Below are positions 1-8,640 of a DNA stretch of 64,000 nt, piece after piece. Both the position numbers and the translations under genes were made by a program. Under the pieces are notes generated by a model, which ran no database searches, was not told the origin of the DNA, and was given only the letters and a program-made list of their open reading frames with translations. Position 1 is the first letter of the stretch; each line of letters starts with the position of its first letter. Source of the DNA: Mesorhizobium sp. L-2-11 (GTDB lineage: Bacteria > Pseudomonadota > Alphaproteobacteria > Rhizobiales > Rhizobiaceae); NCBI RefSeq assembly GCF_016756595.1, contig NZ_AP023257.1, positions 2,744,001-2,808,000 on the forward strand, in the 5' to 3' direction.

Positions 1-1306
1 CCGGCCGGCCCGTGGTGGCGAGCTTGGTTCGCGCCTGCGCCAGCGTGTCGGCGCGGCCGGTGGCGACCAGCCATGCGGCGACGGCGCCGGCGCTGCGCTG
101 GAAGCCGAGCGCGCAGCAGACAAGGACCGTGCCGTGGCTGCGCGCGTCCTCGATCGCCGCCACCGCCTGCGCCTGCGCCTCGGGCGATGGCGGCAAAAGA
201 TCGATCATGGCGACAGCCGTCCAGCGGCAGGTGACGCCGCGCGGCCGCTCCAGCTCGCCGGCAAGGTCGATCACCGTGCCGAAGGCGCCGGCCTCGGCGG
301 CGGTGGGAAAGCGGCCGAGGAAGACACCGTCGGCAATGGCGACATGCGACGGCAGCTTGCGTGTCCATAGCCATGCATTGATCCTGGCGCCAAGCCGGTG
401 GGGCAGCAGCAAAATGCGGCTGGCCAGCGAGACGCTGCCATCGGCGGCCTTCTGGAACACTTTGGCGTTGGCCCCGGCATAGGCGAAGGCGACGATGGCC
501 AGCCCCAGCGCCGGCCACAGCAGGATCAGCCACAGCGCCGAGACGAAGGCGCCGGCAGCGGCGCCGGCCAGCGCCAGTGCTGCGACCAGCGCGTAGAACA
601 GCGCCAGCCGCCGCGCGCTGGCATCAGCGGTCAGCCGGAAGCCGGCGAACGGCAATTCGCCGTCGCGCGGAAACAGCCACAGGGCGAGAAAGCCGAGCAA
701 AGCGCCGGTCGGGATATCGATGACATGGTGCTGCCACGTCGTCAGCACCGAGGCGCCAATCAGCAGACACCAGGCATGCCAGACGACGCCGGCCATGCCT
801 TTGAGTCGGTGGCGCCAATGATCCCAGATGATGACCAGCAGCGCGATGTGCAGCGACGGCGCCTGGTTGAACGGCCTGTCGAAGCCGCCGAGCACCGCGA
901 ACAGGAAACCTGGCAGGCCTGATGTCTGCGGCCGCACGAAGGTCGCCGTCAGCGGGAACAGGATGAAACAGGCGACGGCGACGATTTGCGCCGAGAGATA
1001 GCGGCCGGCAAGCCGGTCGACGCCGCGCCTGGAATCGTTCAACAGCAGCGACAGGCCGTAGAACAGGTTGATCGACCAATAGGGCACGATCGTCCAGGCG
1101 ACGAACGGGATGCCGCGCTCCCAGGCAAAGACGATGCTGCCGACATCGTCGCGCTGCGACGCCAGCCAGTTGGCGAAGCCGTAGGTCGCGTAGAAGAACG
1201 GCGCCAGAAAGGCCAGCCACAGCGCCGCGCGCAGCACGATCCCGGCGTACGGCTCGCGCGCAGAACGGGCAGGGGCAGCGGCAGGGCCAAGGACCGGCGA
1301 GACCAT
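1..1306 (-). CDS. PAP2 phosphatase fused to a dual-specificity/tyrosine-type phosphatase (3' end outside the window)
   Basis: About 435 codons are visible; the gene starts at 1306 and runs off the left edge. Residues 25-275 hold several hydrophobic segments and the PAP2 motifs APSLH (149-153) and HHVID (193-197), so a membrane lipid-phosphatase or lipid head-group transferase activity is likely. The C-terminal part carries a CX5R phosphatase loop (Cys398 to Arg404, written CALGFQR), typical of dual-specificity or tyrosine phosphatases, here with Cys instead of His just before the catalytic Cys. The ATG lies two bases after the stop of the upstream hydrolase-methyltransferase gene, so the two are translationally coupled. 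With the CDP-alcohol transferase upstream, a role in phospholipid head-group remodelling is the best inference; the substrate is unknown. Confidence 0.85.
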   Translation of the reverse strand, partial: MVSPVLGPAAAPARSAREPYAGIVLRAALWLAFLAPFFYATYGFANWLASQRDDVGSIVFAWERGIPFVAWTIVPYWSINLFYGLSLLLNDSRRGVDRLAGRYLSAQIVAVACFILFPLTATFVRPQTSGLPGFLFAVLGGFDRPFNQAPSLHIALLVIIWDHWRHRLKGMAGVVWHAWCLLIGASVLTTWQHHVIDIPTGALLGFLALWLFPRDGELPFAGFRLTADASARRLALFYALVAALALAGAAAGAFVSALWLILLWPALGLAIVAFAYAGANAKVFQKAADGSVSLASRILLLPHRLGARINAWLWTRKLPSHVAIADGVFLGRFPTAAEAGAFGTVIDLAGELERPRGVTCRWTAVAMIDLLPPSPEAQAQAVAAIEDARSHGTVLVCCALGFQRSAGAVAAWLVATGRADTLAQARTKLATTGRP

Positions 1307-1308
1307 GC

Positions 1309-3090
1309 TCAGACGCGCCGCGCGACCGAGACGGTGAAGATGCCCCACTGGTCGACGCGCTGGTCGAGTTTGTCGAAGCCGGCGGCCGCCACCAACTGGT
1401 CGATCTCGCCTTGCGTGCGCCGGCGCATCACCCAGGCCTGGCCGCCGCGATGCGAGGTCAGGCTGCGGGCGATCATTTCGAGCTGCGGATGCCAGGGCTG
1501 GTTGGTGTAGACAAGCAGGCTGCCGGGCTGCATCGCCATGGCCAGCCCGGCGAGCGAGCGGGCGATCATGGCGTTGTCGGAAAACAATTCATAAAGCCCG
1601 GAGACGGTGGCCAAGTCCGGCGCCGGATCGAGCCCGGCAAGCATCTCGGCGTCGAAGGCATCGGCCTGGTGGAACGAGACGCTGGTCGGCAGCTGCCGCT
1701 CGGCGATCAGCCTGCAGCCGAGCGAAACGTTGAGTTCGGAAAAATCCTGCAGCCGCACGCTGGCCGGCGGCTCGGTGCATTTGGCGACGGCGTCGAGCAC
1801 GTAGCGGCCGTGGCCGGCGGCGATATCGACGATATGGACCGGACGGCCGGCGGCCTTCAGCGTCGCGGTTGCGCTGCCGATCAGCTCTTCGAGATGCAGC
1901 TTGCGCTGGCGGATGCCGCGCCAGCCGATGGCGTCGAGAAAAATGCGGTCGATCATGCGGCCGAGCGGACCGGCGCCGCGCGCCTGGTTCTCGTAGACAT
2001 AGTCGAGCGTCGAGCCGGAATCGAAACCGGTGGCAATCCCGGTCTTCATGCCTGACGACAGCCAGGCGCCCGCCCGGATCGAGGCGCGGCTCATTGCCCA
2101 GTAGAGGCCTTTCGGTGACAGCAAGGCGAGCGGCGAAGCCAGCCGGTCGGCCTCGTCGCGTGTGTAGCCGGCGCGGTCGGCCGCGGTCAGGTCGAGCGGC
2201 TTGTGTGGCGTCGTGAACTGGCTTTCGAGGAACGGCTCGATCAGGTCGAATGCCTTGCGGCGGTCGCGCTCGCCCAGCGTGTCATGGAAGAAACCCGGCA
2301 GCACATGCCGCTGCTTGGCCGGGCTGGCGAGATTGACGAAGAATTCGTGCTGAGGTCCATGCCGCACCACCCAGTCGCTGCCGGAGATCAGCAATTGCGT
2401 CGGCACGGTGATGGCGCGGGCATCCGAGACGATGCGGGCGGCGTGGTCATAGAGCTCGACCAGGATGTTGGAAGCGATCGGCCGCGTGATCAGCGGATCG
2501 GCCTCGAAGGAGGCGATGCGCTCGGGGTCATGCGTCAGGAGCTTGGCCTTGACGTAGGAATTGACGAAGAAGCGGCCCTTGATCTTCTGCCACAGCGCAA
2601 TGCCTTGCCTGGCGAAGGGCACGTAGAGCTTGACCGAGAAGGCCGGCGAGGCGAGCACCAGTGCGCGGATGTCAGGCGCATAGTCATGCACCCAGGCGGC
2701 GGCAAGCACAGCGCCGAAGGATTGCGCGATCAGCGCGATGTCGCGCTGGGAAAAACCGTCTCTGCCGATCTCGCGCACCAGGCAATCGATGTCGCGCACA
2801 AGTGCGGCAAAGGACGGCGCATAGCCGCGCTCGCCGGCCGAGCGGCCATTGCCGCGCGCGTCCCAGGCGTAGAAGGCATGGCCGGGCATGTCGATTTCGT
2901 CGACCAGATGCGCCATGCGGCCGCCATGCTCGTGGCCGCGGTGGAACAGCACGACCGCGCCCCTGGCGGGTTGCCCGACTGCCGGCCAATAGCGGTAGAA
3001 GATCTCGGTGCCGTCATGGGTGCGGAAGGTGCGCTCCTGCGCCACCCGCTGCTCACTTGCAGAAGCAGCAATCGTCGGTTCATGAAGCAT
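1309..3090 (-). CDS. bifunctional alpha/beta hydrolase / class I SAM-dependent methyltransferase
   Basis: This 593-residue protein has two domains. Residues 20-290 form a serine alpha/beta hydrolase of the monoacylglycerol-lipase type: HEHGGR near 53-58, DARGNGRS near 77-84, nucleophile Ser124 in IAQSFGAV, a candidate acid Asp239 in SGSDW and His269 in GFFHD. Residues 385-590 form a Rossmann methyltransferase with motif I VDIAAGHGRY (421-430). The two-domain architecture is known as a family in rhizobia, but I know of no settled substrate. It sits between a CDP-alcohol phosphatidyltransferase and a PAP2/phosphatase fusion on the same strand with gaps of 30 and 2 bases. This suggests the operon hydrolyses and methylates lipids or lipid precursors. 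No internal break is visible. Confidence 0.9.
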   Translation of the reverse strand: MLHEPTIAASASEQRVAQERTFRTHDGTEIFYRYWPAVGQPARGAVVLFHRGHEHGGRMAHLVDEIDMPGHAFYAWDARGNGRSAGERGYAPSFAALVRDIDCLVREIGRDGFSQRDIALIAQSFGAVLAAAWVHDYAPDIRALVLASPAFSVKLYVPFARQGIALWQKIKGRFFVNSYVKAKLLTHDPERIASFEADPLITRPIASNILVELYDHAARIVSDARAITVPTQLLISGSDWVVRHGPQHEFFVNLASPAKQRHVLPGFFHDTLGERDRRKAFDLIEPFLESQFTTPHKPLDLTAADRAGYTRDEADRLASPLALLSPKGLYWAMSRASIRAGAWLSSGMKTGIATGFDSGSTLDYVYENQARGAGPLGRMIDRIFLDAIGWRGIRQRKLHLEELIGSATATLKAAGRPVHIVDIAAGHGRYVLDAVAKCTEPPASVRLQDFSELNVSLGCRLIAERQLPTSVSFHQADAFDAEMLAGLDPAPDLATVSGLYELFSDNAMIARSLAGLAMAMQPGSLLVYTNQPWHPQLEMIARSLTSHRGGQAWVMRRRTQGEIDQLVAAAGFDKLDQRVDQWGIFTVSVARRV

Positions 3091-3120
3091 GTTTTTCCCC
3101 AGGCGGATGCGACCGGAATT

Positions 3121-3723
3121 TCAGTCGCCGCTCCCGTTAAGGCCGCTGCGTATCCGGTTGATGGCGGTCACCAGCGAGAGTGTAGCCATTGCCGGAAACA
3201 CAAACGGCCTGATCGCTTCCACCCACAAGCCGCAGGCGACGAGGACGGCGACGATGCCGAGCGCCAGCGCCCGATCGCTCTTACCGAACGGCCCGGCATA
3301 GTTGCGCCCCGTGCCCGCCGCGATGCCGAGTACGCCGGCGAATTCCACAAGCACTGCCGCGACGGCAAAGGCGACGACGCCCCAGGCTGGGAAGATGACG
3401 GCAAAGGCCAGGATCAGCGCCAGGTCCGAGACGGCGTCGCAGAGCTCGTTGAGATACATGCCGAGTTTTGAGGCCTGGCCATGTTCCCGCGCAAGCATGC
3501 CGTCGATGGCATTCAGCGCCATGCGCACAAACAGCACCACCGGCATCAGCAGGAAGATCGCGCGATGGCCGGCAAGGGCCGCGACCACAACGCCGGTGGG
3601 GACCGATAGGGCGGCGGCCAGCAGCGTGATCTGGTTGGCGGTGACGCCGGCCCCGGCCAACCGGTCGGCAAGCGGCCGCAGCTTCGCCTGGAAGGCCGGT
3701 TTCAGCGCATAGAGCGTCGGCAT
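3121..3723 (-). CDS. CDP-alcohol phosphatidyltransferase family membrane protein
   Basis: A 200-residue membrane protein that should transfer a phosphatidyl group from a CDP-alcohol to an acceptor alcohol, or a related reaction. The family signature is present as N71-A-I-D74-G-M-L-A-R79, then G88 and N92, D96. The usual first and third aspartates of DxxDGxxAR...GxxxDxxxD are asparagines here, which I recall from a distinct subgroup of the family. The ATG at 3723 is chosen because a run of six G lies just upstream and the domain begins immediately; a longer reading to 3891 adds a poorly conserved leader. It is the first gene of the minus-strand operon with the hydrolase-methyltransferase and the PAP2 fusion. 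Head-group specificity cannot be told from sequence. Confidence 0.85.
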   Translation of the reverse strand: MPTLYALKPAFQAKLRPLADRLAGAGVTANQITLLAAALSVPTGVVVAALAGHRAIFLLMPVVLFVRMALNAIDGMLAREHGQASKLGMYLNELCDAVSDLALILAFAVIFPAWGVVAFAVAAVLVEFAGVLGIAAGTGRNYAGPFGKSDRALALGIVAVLVACGLWVEAIRPFVFPAMATLSLVTAINRIRSGLNGSGD

Positions 3724-3901
3724 GTGCGAACCCCCCGGCCGCGGTGCAACTTCGGCGAGGATGATCAATCGGGGCGCAAGACGCAAGGGCGGCGTGCGGT
3801 TGTACACGATCGGCGGCGCCGGACGAGGCATCACGTGACCGCCGTGCTCTCGAAGCAGAGTATGTGGAGAGTCTGCTGCGGCATCGCCCATCCCTCAAAA
3901 T

Positions 3902-3937
3902 ATAACTTTACAAATATTCTAAAAAGTGTGAAGTTAT
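3902..3937. promoter_or_regulatory. inverted repeat, candidate operator of the sugar operon
   Basis: ATAACTTTACA (3902-3912) and TGTGAAGTTAT (3927-3937) are inverted copies matching at 10 of 11 positions, separated by 14 bases in an AT-rich gap between divergent genes. It lies 20 bases before the isomerase ATG at 3957, a typical repressor position. The operon encodes its own RpiR-type regulator, which is the natural candidate to bind; this is inference. The palindrome overlaps a possible upstream ATG (3936), which favours the start at 3957. Confidence 0.5.
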
Positions 3938-3956
3938 GTCCATAAAAGGGTCATCC

Positions 3957-4946
3957 ATGACAGCCAATCGTTTCGCCACACGCCTCAATTCCTTTGCCTC
4001 GCGGCCACAGGCCGAATGGCCGGATCTTGTCGGCAAACCGTCCGTGCTGCAGATGGCGGCGCGTGCGGCGAAAGTTGCGGGGCTGACCGACCTCGATCTC
4101 AACTTCCCCGATCATGTCGATGAAAAACCTGCGGAAATGGCGCGGCAACTCGGCGATCTCGGGCTTTCCGTCAATGGTTTCGCCATGCGCTATTACTCCA
4201 ATCCGGCCTTCAAGCTCGGCGCCTTCACCAATCCGGATCCTGCTGTTCGCCGCGAAGCCATCGACCTGACCAAGGCTGGCATCGACGCCACACGTGAGGC
4301 CGGCGCCAATCTGATGACGCTGTGGCTCGGGCAGGATGGCTTCGACTATGCCTTCCAGGCCGACTACGCGACGCTGTGGCAACACGAAATCGATGGGATT
4401 CGTGAAGTAGCGGCGCATGATCCCGACTGCCAGATCAGCCTGGAATACAAGCCCAACGAGCCGCGCTCCTACAGCCTGATGCCCGACGCGGCGACGACAT
4501 TGCTGGCGATCCGCGATGTCGGTCTGCCCAATCTCGGCGTGACGCTCGATTTCGCCCATGTGCTCTATGCCGACGAGCAGCCGGCCTTTGCCGCAGCACT
4601 GGTGGCGCGCCACAGCAAGCTCTTGGGCGTGCATCTCAACGATGGCTACGCCAAGCGCGACGACGGCCTGATGGTCGGCGCAGTGCATACGCTGCAGACG
4701 ATCGAGCTGCTTCGCCAGATCCGCCGCGACGGTTATGCCGGCGCCATCTACTTCGACACCTTCCCCGACATGACCGGGCTCGATCCGGTCCACGAATGCG
4801 AAGTCAACATCGCCACCGTCAAGCGCATGCTGCGCGTCGTCGATCGACTGGAAAAGGACAACCGCCTGTCCACCGCCGTCGACCGTCAGGACGCGGTCGC
4901 CTCGCAAGCCATCATCCAGGAAGCCATGCTCGGGCCGGACAGCTGA
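3957..4946 (+). CDS. sugar phosphate isomerase/epimerase, xylose-isomerase-like TIM barrel
   Basis: A 329-residue protein of the AP-endonuclease-2/xylose-isomerase-like TIM-barrel superfamily, which isomerises or epimerises sugars using divalent metal. Family features include an acid-rich EYKPNEPR segment, LGVTLDFAHV, and HLNDGYAKRDD near the C-terminal metal site. It is the first gene of an operon with a sugar-type ABC transporter, an RpiR regulator and a ribokinase-like gene, so it probably carries out the first intracellular conversion of the imported sugar or polyol. The ATG at 3957 follows AAGGG at good distance; an ATG at 3936 in the same frame lies inside the palindromic operator candidate and is less likely. 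The exact substrate cannot be assigned. Confidence 0.88.
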   Translation: MTANRFATRLNSFASRPQAEWPDLVGKPSVLQMAARAAKVAGLTDLDLNFPDHVDEKPAEMARQLGDLGLSVNGFAMRYYSNPAFKLGAFTNPDPAVRREAIDLTKAGIDATREAGANLMTLWLGQDGFDYAFQADYATLWQHEIDGIREVAAHDPDCQISLEYKPNEPRSYSLMPDAATTLLAIRDVGLPNLGVTLDFAHVLYADEQPAFAAALVARHSKLLGVHLNDGYAKRDDGLMVGAVHTLQTIELLRQIRRDGYAGAIYFDTFPDMTGLDPVHECEVNIATVKRMLRVVDRLEKDNRLSTAVDRQDAVASQAIIQEAMLGPDS

Positions 4947-4979
4947 GGCCGGCGCCGTTTCAACAAGGGAGGAAAGACC

Positions 4980-6038
4980 ATGAAATTTCTGCTTGCCGCC
5001 GCCACCGCTGGCCTGATGGCGCTGTCCATCGGCTCCGCCTTTTCCGCCGACCTCGCGCCGCTCAATTCCGACACCGAGAAGGACCGCATCGACTGGTCGC
5101 AGCTCGAGGCCAAGTTCGGCGCGTTTCCCAAGCTGCCCGACGGCACCAAAGCGGGCGCCGTCTCCAAGACGCTGACCAACGAATACTGGCGCTCGCTGGG
5201 TGAGGGCTACAAGTCGTTCGGCGATCGCGTCGGCGTGCCGGTCGTCTATCAGGCGGCGCAGAGCGAGGGCGACCAGCTAGGCCAGCTGACCATCGCCGAA
5301 GGCCTGGTCACGCAGGGCTACAACGTGCTGCTCGTCTCGCCGCAGACCGACTCCAATTTGCAGCCGATCATCGAACAGGCCAAGGCCGCCAACGTGCCGG
5401 TGGTCAACGTCAATGACGCGGTCATTCCGCAGGCCGAGCACTATGTCGGCAATGTCCAGCGCGACAATGGCGTGCGCGTCGCCAAATGGTTCATCAAGAA
5501 CCGGCCGGATGGCGGCAAGGTCGCCATCGTCGAAGGCCAGGCCGGCGTCTATGCCGCCGTCCAGCGCACCGATGGCTTCAAGACCACGATCACCGAGGCC
5601 GGCAAGTTCGAGGTCGTTGCCAGCGTGCCCGGCAATTGGGATCGCCAGACATCCTACGACGCGGCCAGCAACATCCTGCAGCAGCACCCCGACCTGATCG
5701 GCTTCTATGCCAACAATGACGGCATGGCGCTGGGCATCGTCGAGGCGGTCAAGGCCGCCGGCCTGCAGGACAAGGTCGCCGTCTTCGGCACCGACGGCAT
5801 CTCCGATGCCTATGCCTCGATCCGCGCCGGCGAGCTGACCGGCACCGTCGATAGTTTCCCGGTGCTGACCGGCGAGGTGGCGCTGGAATCGGCGCTGCGG
5901 CTGGTGGCCGGGCAGAAGCTGCCGCGCGTCGTCGCCACGCCGCAGGCGCTGATCACCAAGGACAATGCCGACCGCTATTCCGGCGCCGGCGACGCCGTGC
6001 GCAAGGCGCTGCTCGAGGACGCTGCGGCGGGCAATTAA
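4980..6038 (+). CDS. sugar ABC transporter periplasmic substrate-binding protein
   Basis: A 352-residue type I periplasmic binding protein (RbsB/peripla_BP_4 fold). The N-terminus is a typical Sec signal peptide: a short basic start, a hydrophobic core, and probable cleavage after SAFSA near residue 23. The ligand-binding body includes YNVLLVSPQTDSN and the hinge-region motif YANNDGMALG. A strong Shine-Dalgarno sequence, GGGAGGAAA, precedes the ATG. It is followed by the matching double ATPase and permease genes and by a ribokinase-like gene, so it should capture a ribose-like sugar or polyol in the periplasm and deliver it to the permease. The ligand is not determinable from sequence. Confidence 0.92.
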   Translation: MKFLLAAATAGLMALSIGSAFSADLAPLNSDTEKDRIDWSQLEAKFGAFPKLPDGTKAGAVSKTLTNEYWRSLGEGYKSFGDRVGVPVVYQAAQSEGDQLGQLTIAEGLVTQGYNVLLVSPQTDSNLQPIIEQAKAANVPVVNVNDAVIPQAEHYVGNVQRDNGVRVAKWFIKNRPDGGKVAIVEGQAGVYAAVQRTDGFKTTITEAGKFEVVASVPGNWDRQTSYDAASNILQQHPDLIGFYANNDGMALGIVEAVKAAGLQDKVAVFGTDGISDAYASIRAGELTGTVDSFPVLTGEVALESALRLVAGQKLPRVVATPQALITKDNADRYSGAGDAVRKALLEDAAAGN

Positions 6039-6098
6039 GGGCAGGATCGCGGGTGCCGGCCCCTTCGGCTGGCGCCCTTTGCCTGGAGAATAGAACCA

Positions 6099-7646
6099 AT
6101 GTCTGTCGCGCGGCTGCAATTCGAAGGCATTTCCAAGGAGTTTCCGGCCGTGCGGGCGCTGAGCGATGTGTCCTTTTCGGTCGGCGCTGGCGAAATCCAT
6201 GGCCTGCTCGGTGAAAACGGCGCCGGCAAATCGACGTTGCTGCGCATTCTGTCGGGGGTCTACAGGCCGACCGCCGGAAGCGTGCTGATTGACGGCAGAC
6301 CGGCGACGCTGAACAACCCGGTCGCGGCGCGCGCCGCGGGCGTCGCCATGATCCATCAGGAATTGCAGCAGGTGCCGCAGCTCAGCGTCGCCCAGAACAT
6401 GTTCCTCGGCCATCCGCTGACGCGCGGCGGCATCTTTGTCGCCCGGCGCGAACAGGAGCGTCGCGCTGCGGAAGCCCTTGCCGCCATCGATCCGACCATC
6501 GATCCGGCAGCTCCGCTCGGCAGCCTGAAGGTCGCGCAGCGGCAGATCGTCGAGATCGCCCGGGCGCTGCTCGATCGGGCACGCATCGTGGCGATGGACG
6601 AGCCGACATCGAGCTTGACGCCGAGCGAGTTCGAGCGGCTGGCCGAAGTCATTGCCGGATTGGCGCGCGACGGTGTCGCGGTCGTCTATGTCTCGCACAA
6701 GCTGGACGAGGTGTTCGGCATCTGCCAACGCGCGACCATCATGCGCGACGGCGTCGTGGTCGGATCCGTTGATCTGGCGCAAATGTCGGAAAAAGCCGTC
6801 GTTTCGATGATGGTCGGCCGCGAGCTTGCCCAGGAACAGCACCGCTCGCACGCCTCCAGCGAGGTCAGGCTGAGCGTGCGTGGCCTCGCCTCGGCAACCA
6901 AGGTCCATGACGTCTCGTTCGACCTGCATCGCGGCGAGGTGCTGGGCATTGCCGGCCTGGTCGGCTCGGGCCGCACCGAACTGCTGCGGCTGCTGGCCGG
7001 CGCCGACCGCGCCTCGTCAGGGATGGTCGAGATCGAGGGCAAGGCGATCAAACTTTCCAGTCCGCGCAACGCGATCGCCGCCGGCATCGGCCTGGTGCCG
7101 GAGGAGCGCAAGCGCGAAGGCATCGTCCCGCTGCGGTCGATCTCCAGCAATATGGCGCTGGCCTCGATGGGCGTGTTCGCGCCGCGCGGCGTCATCGATC
7201 ACGCCAGGCTGAAACGGGTCGCGGCCGAGAAGATGAAGCGGGTCAATCTCAGGCCGTTCCTGCTCGAGCGGCCGATCCGGCTGTTCAGCGGCGGCAACCA
7301 GCAGAAGGCGATCATCGGCCGCTGGCTGGCGGCGGGAACGCGCATCCTTTTGTTCGACGAGCCGACGCGCGGCATAGATGTCGGCGCCAAGGCGGAGATC
7401 TATCATTTGATCGAAGAGCTCGCCGCCGAAGGCCATTCGGTCATCGTCGTGTCGTCCGAGCTTCCCGAGGTGATCCGGCTCGCCGACCGCGTGGTGGTCA
7501 TGCGCGACGGCACGGTCGCCGCCGAACTCGACCGGGCTGATCTCAGCGAACAGGCGATCGCGGCGCACGCCATACCCCAATCGGAGACACAAGGCCGGCA
7601 AGGCGCAGGGGCCGGCAAGGCGCAGGACCATCGGGCCGGTGCATAA
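6099..7646 (+). CDS. sugar ABC transporter ATP-binding protein (two fused ABC domains, RbsA type)
   Basis: A 515-residue protein with two ABC domains in tandem, the RbsA/MglA/XylG architecture. Domain 1 has a canonical Walker A (GENGAGKST near residue 39) and Walker B (ARIVAMDEPTSS). Domain 2 has the degenerate P-loop LVGSGRTE usual for this family, the signature FSGGNQQKA and Walker B ILLFDEPTRGIDVG. The C-terminal 20 residues are a low-complexity tail rich in Gly, Gln and Ala. It powers the permease encoded next and sits 60 bases after the binding-protein gene in the same operon. No frameshift or missing catalytic motif is seen in domain 1. Confidence 0.93.
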   Translation: MSVARLQFEGISKEFPAVRALSDVSFSVGAGEIHGLLGENGAGKSTLLRILSGVYRPTAGSVLIDGRPATLNNPVAARAAGVAMIHQELQQVPQLSVAQNMFLGHPLTRGGIFVARREQERRAAEALAAIDPTIDPAAPLGSLKVAQRQIVEIARALLDRARIVAMDEPTSSLTPSEFERLAEVIAGLARDGVAVVYVSHKLDEVFGICQRATIMRDGVVVGSVDLAQMSEKAVVSMMVGRELAQEQHRSHASSEVRLSVRGLASATKVHDVSFDLHRGEVLGIAGLVGSGRTELLRLLAGADRASSGMVEIEGKAIKLSSPRNAIAAGIGLVPEERKREGIVPLRSISSNMALASMGVFAPRGVIDHARLKRVAAEKMKRVNLRPFLLERPIRLFSGGNQQKAIIGRWLAAGTRILLFDEPTRGIDVGAKAEIYHLIEELAAEGHSVIVVSSELPEVIRLADRVVVMRDGTVAAELDRADLSEQAIAAHAIPQSETQGRQGAGAGKAQDHRAGA

Positions 7647-7662
7647 CAGACAGGATCAGCAG

Positions 7663-8640
7663 ATGACTGATGTAACCGAACACACAGCAGCCCGCCCACG
7701 GGCTGAATTCCTGCACCGGTTTTCGCTGCGCGATGCCGGCACGCTGATCGGCCTGGTGGTGATCCTCTCCGTCTTCGGCGCGCTGGTCCCGGGCTTCTTT
7801 GCCGAGCGCAATTTGATCAACATCCTGCAGCAGTCGAGCATCAACGCCTGCCTGGCGTTGGGTATGACGCTGGTGATCATCTCGGGCGGCATCGATCTGT
7901 CGGTCGGGCCGACGGCAGCCCTTTCGGCCGTCATCTCGGCCTCTATGCTGGTGGCCGGCGTGCCGTTTCCGCTGGCCATCGCCGCCGGCTTCGCCATCGG
8001 CCTTGTCTGCGGGCTGCTCAACGGCGTGCTGGTCGCCTATGTCGGGCTGCAGCCTTTCATCGTCACGCTGGGAACGCTCAGCACCTACCGGGCGCTGGCG
8101 CTGATCTATACAGGCGGCAATCCGGTGCTCGGCCTGCCTACCGGCTTCCGCGCCATCTTCAACGGCTCGCTGTTCGGATTGCCGTTGGCGGTCATCATCG
8201 TGGCCGGGGTCGCGCTGATTGCCTGGATCATCCTCAAGAAGACGCCTTTCGGCGAATATCTGCTCGCCGTCGGCGGCAATGAGGAGGCCGCCTACATAGC
8301 CGGCGTGCCGATCGCCCGCACCAAGATCGCCGCCTACATGATCTCGGGCCTGCTGGCGGCCCTTGCCGCGCAAATCCTGATCGGCCGGCTGGGTGCCGCC
8401 GAACCCATTCTCGGCAACCTCTGGGAGCTCGATGCCATCGCTGCGGCGGCCATCGGCGGCGCCTCGCTGATGGGCGGCAAGGGCAGCGTGGTCGGCACCA
8501 TCCTGGGCGCCGTCATCCTCGGCACCATGCGCAACGGCCTGACGCTGATGAATGTCCAGTCCTTCTATCAGCTCCTGGCAACTGGCCTTATAATCCTCGC
8601 CGCGATGCTTATCGATCGCGTGACGAGGGGACGTGGATGA
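7663..8640 (+). CDS. sugar ABC transporter permease (RbsC type)
   Basis: A 325-residue integral membrane protein of the BPD_transp_2/RbsC family with about nine or ten hydrophobic segments. The family motifs LALGMTLVIISGGIDLSVG and AVGGNEEAAYIAGV (the cytoplasmic loop that contacts the ATPase) are clear. The ATG at 7663 has AGGA about ten bases upstream; a GTG at 7639 would overlap the ATPase gene and is less likely. It should form the homodimeric channel for the sugar captured by the upstream binding protein. Its stop overlaps the ATG of the regulator gene in an ATGA arrangement, which indicates coupled translation. Confidence 0.92.
   Translation: MTDVTEHTAARPRAEFLHRFSLRDAGTLIGLVVILSVFGALVPGFFAERNLINILQQSSINACLALGMTLVIISGGIDLSVGPTAALSAVISASMLVAGVPFPLAIAAGFAIGLVCGLLNGVLVAYVGLQPFIVTLGTLSTYRALALIYTGGNPVLGLPTGFRAIFNGSLFGLPLAVIIVAGVALIAWIILKKTPFGEYLLAVGGNEEAAYIAGVPIARTKIAAYMISGLLAALAAQILIGRLGAAEPILGNLWELDAIAAAAIGGASLMGGKGSVVGTILGAVILGTMRNGLTLMNVQSFYQLLATGLIILAAMLIDRVTRGRG

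Noticed and set aside
2203..3471. 422-codon plus-strand frame over the hydrolase-methyltransferase gene
   Set aside because: Shadow frame with biased composition; the minus-strand reading has clear catalytic motifs in two domains.
5277..6929. 550-codon minus-strand frame over the sugar ABC genes
   Set aside because: It crosses two confidently called plus-strand genes and has no recognisable domain.
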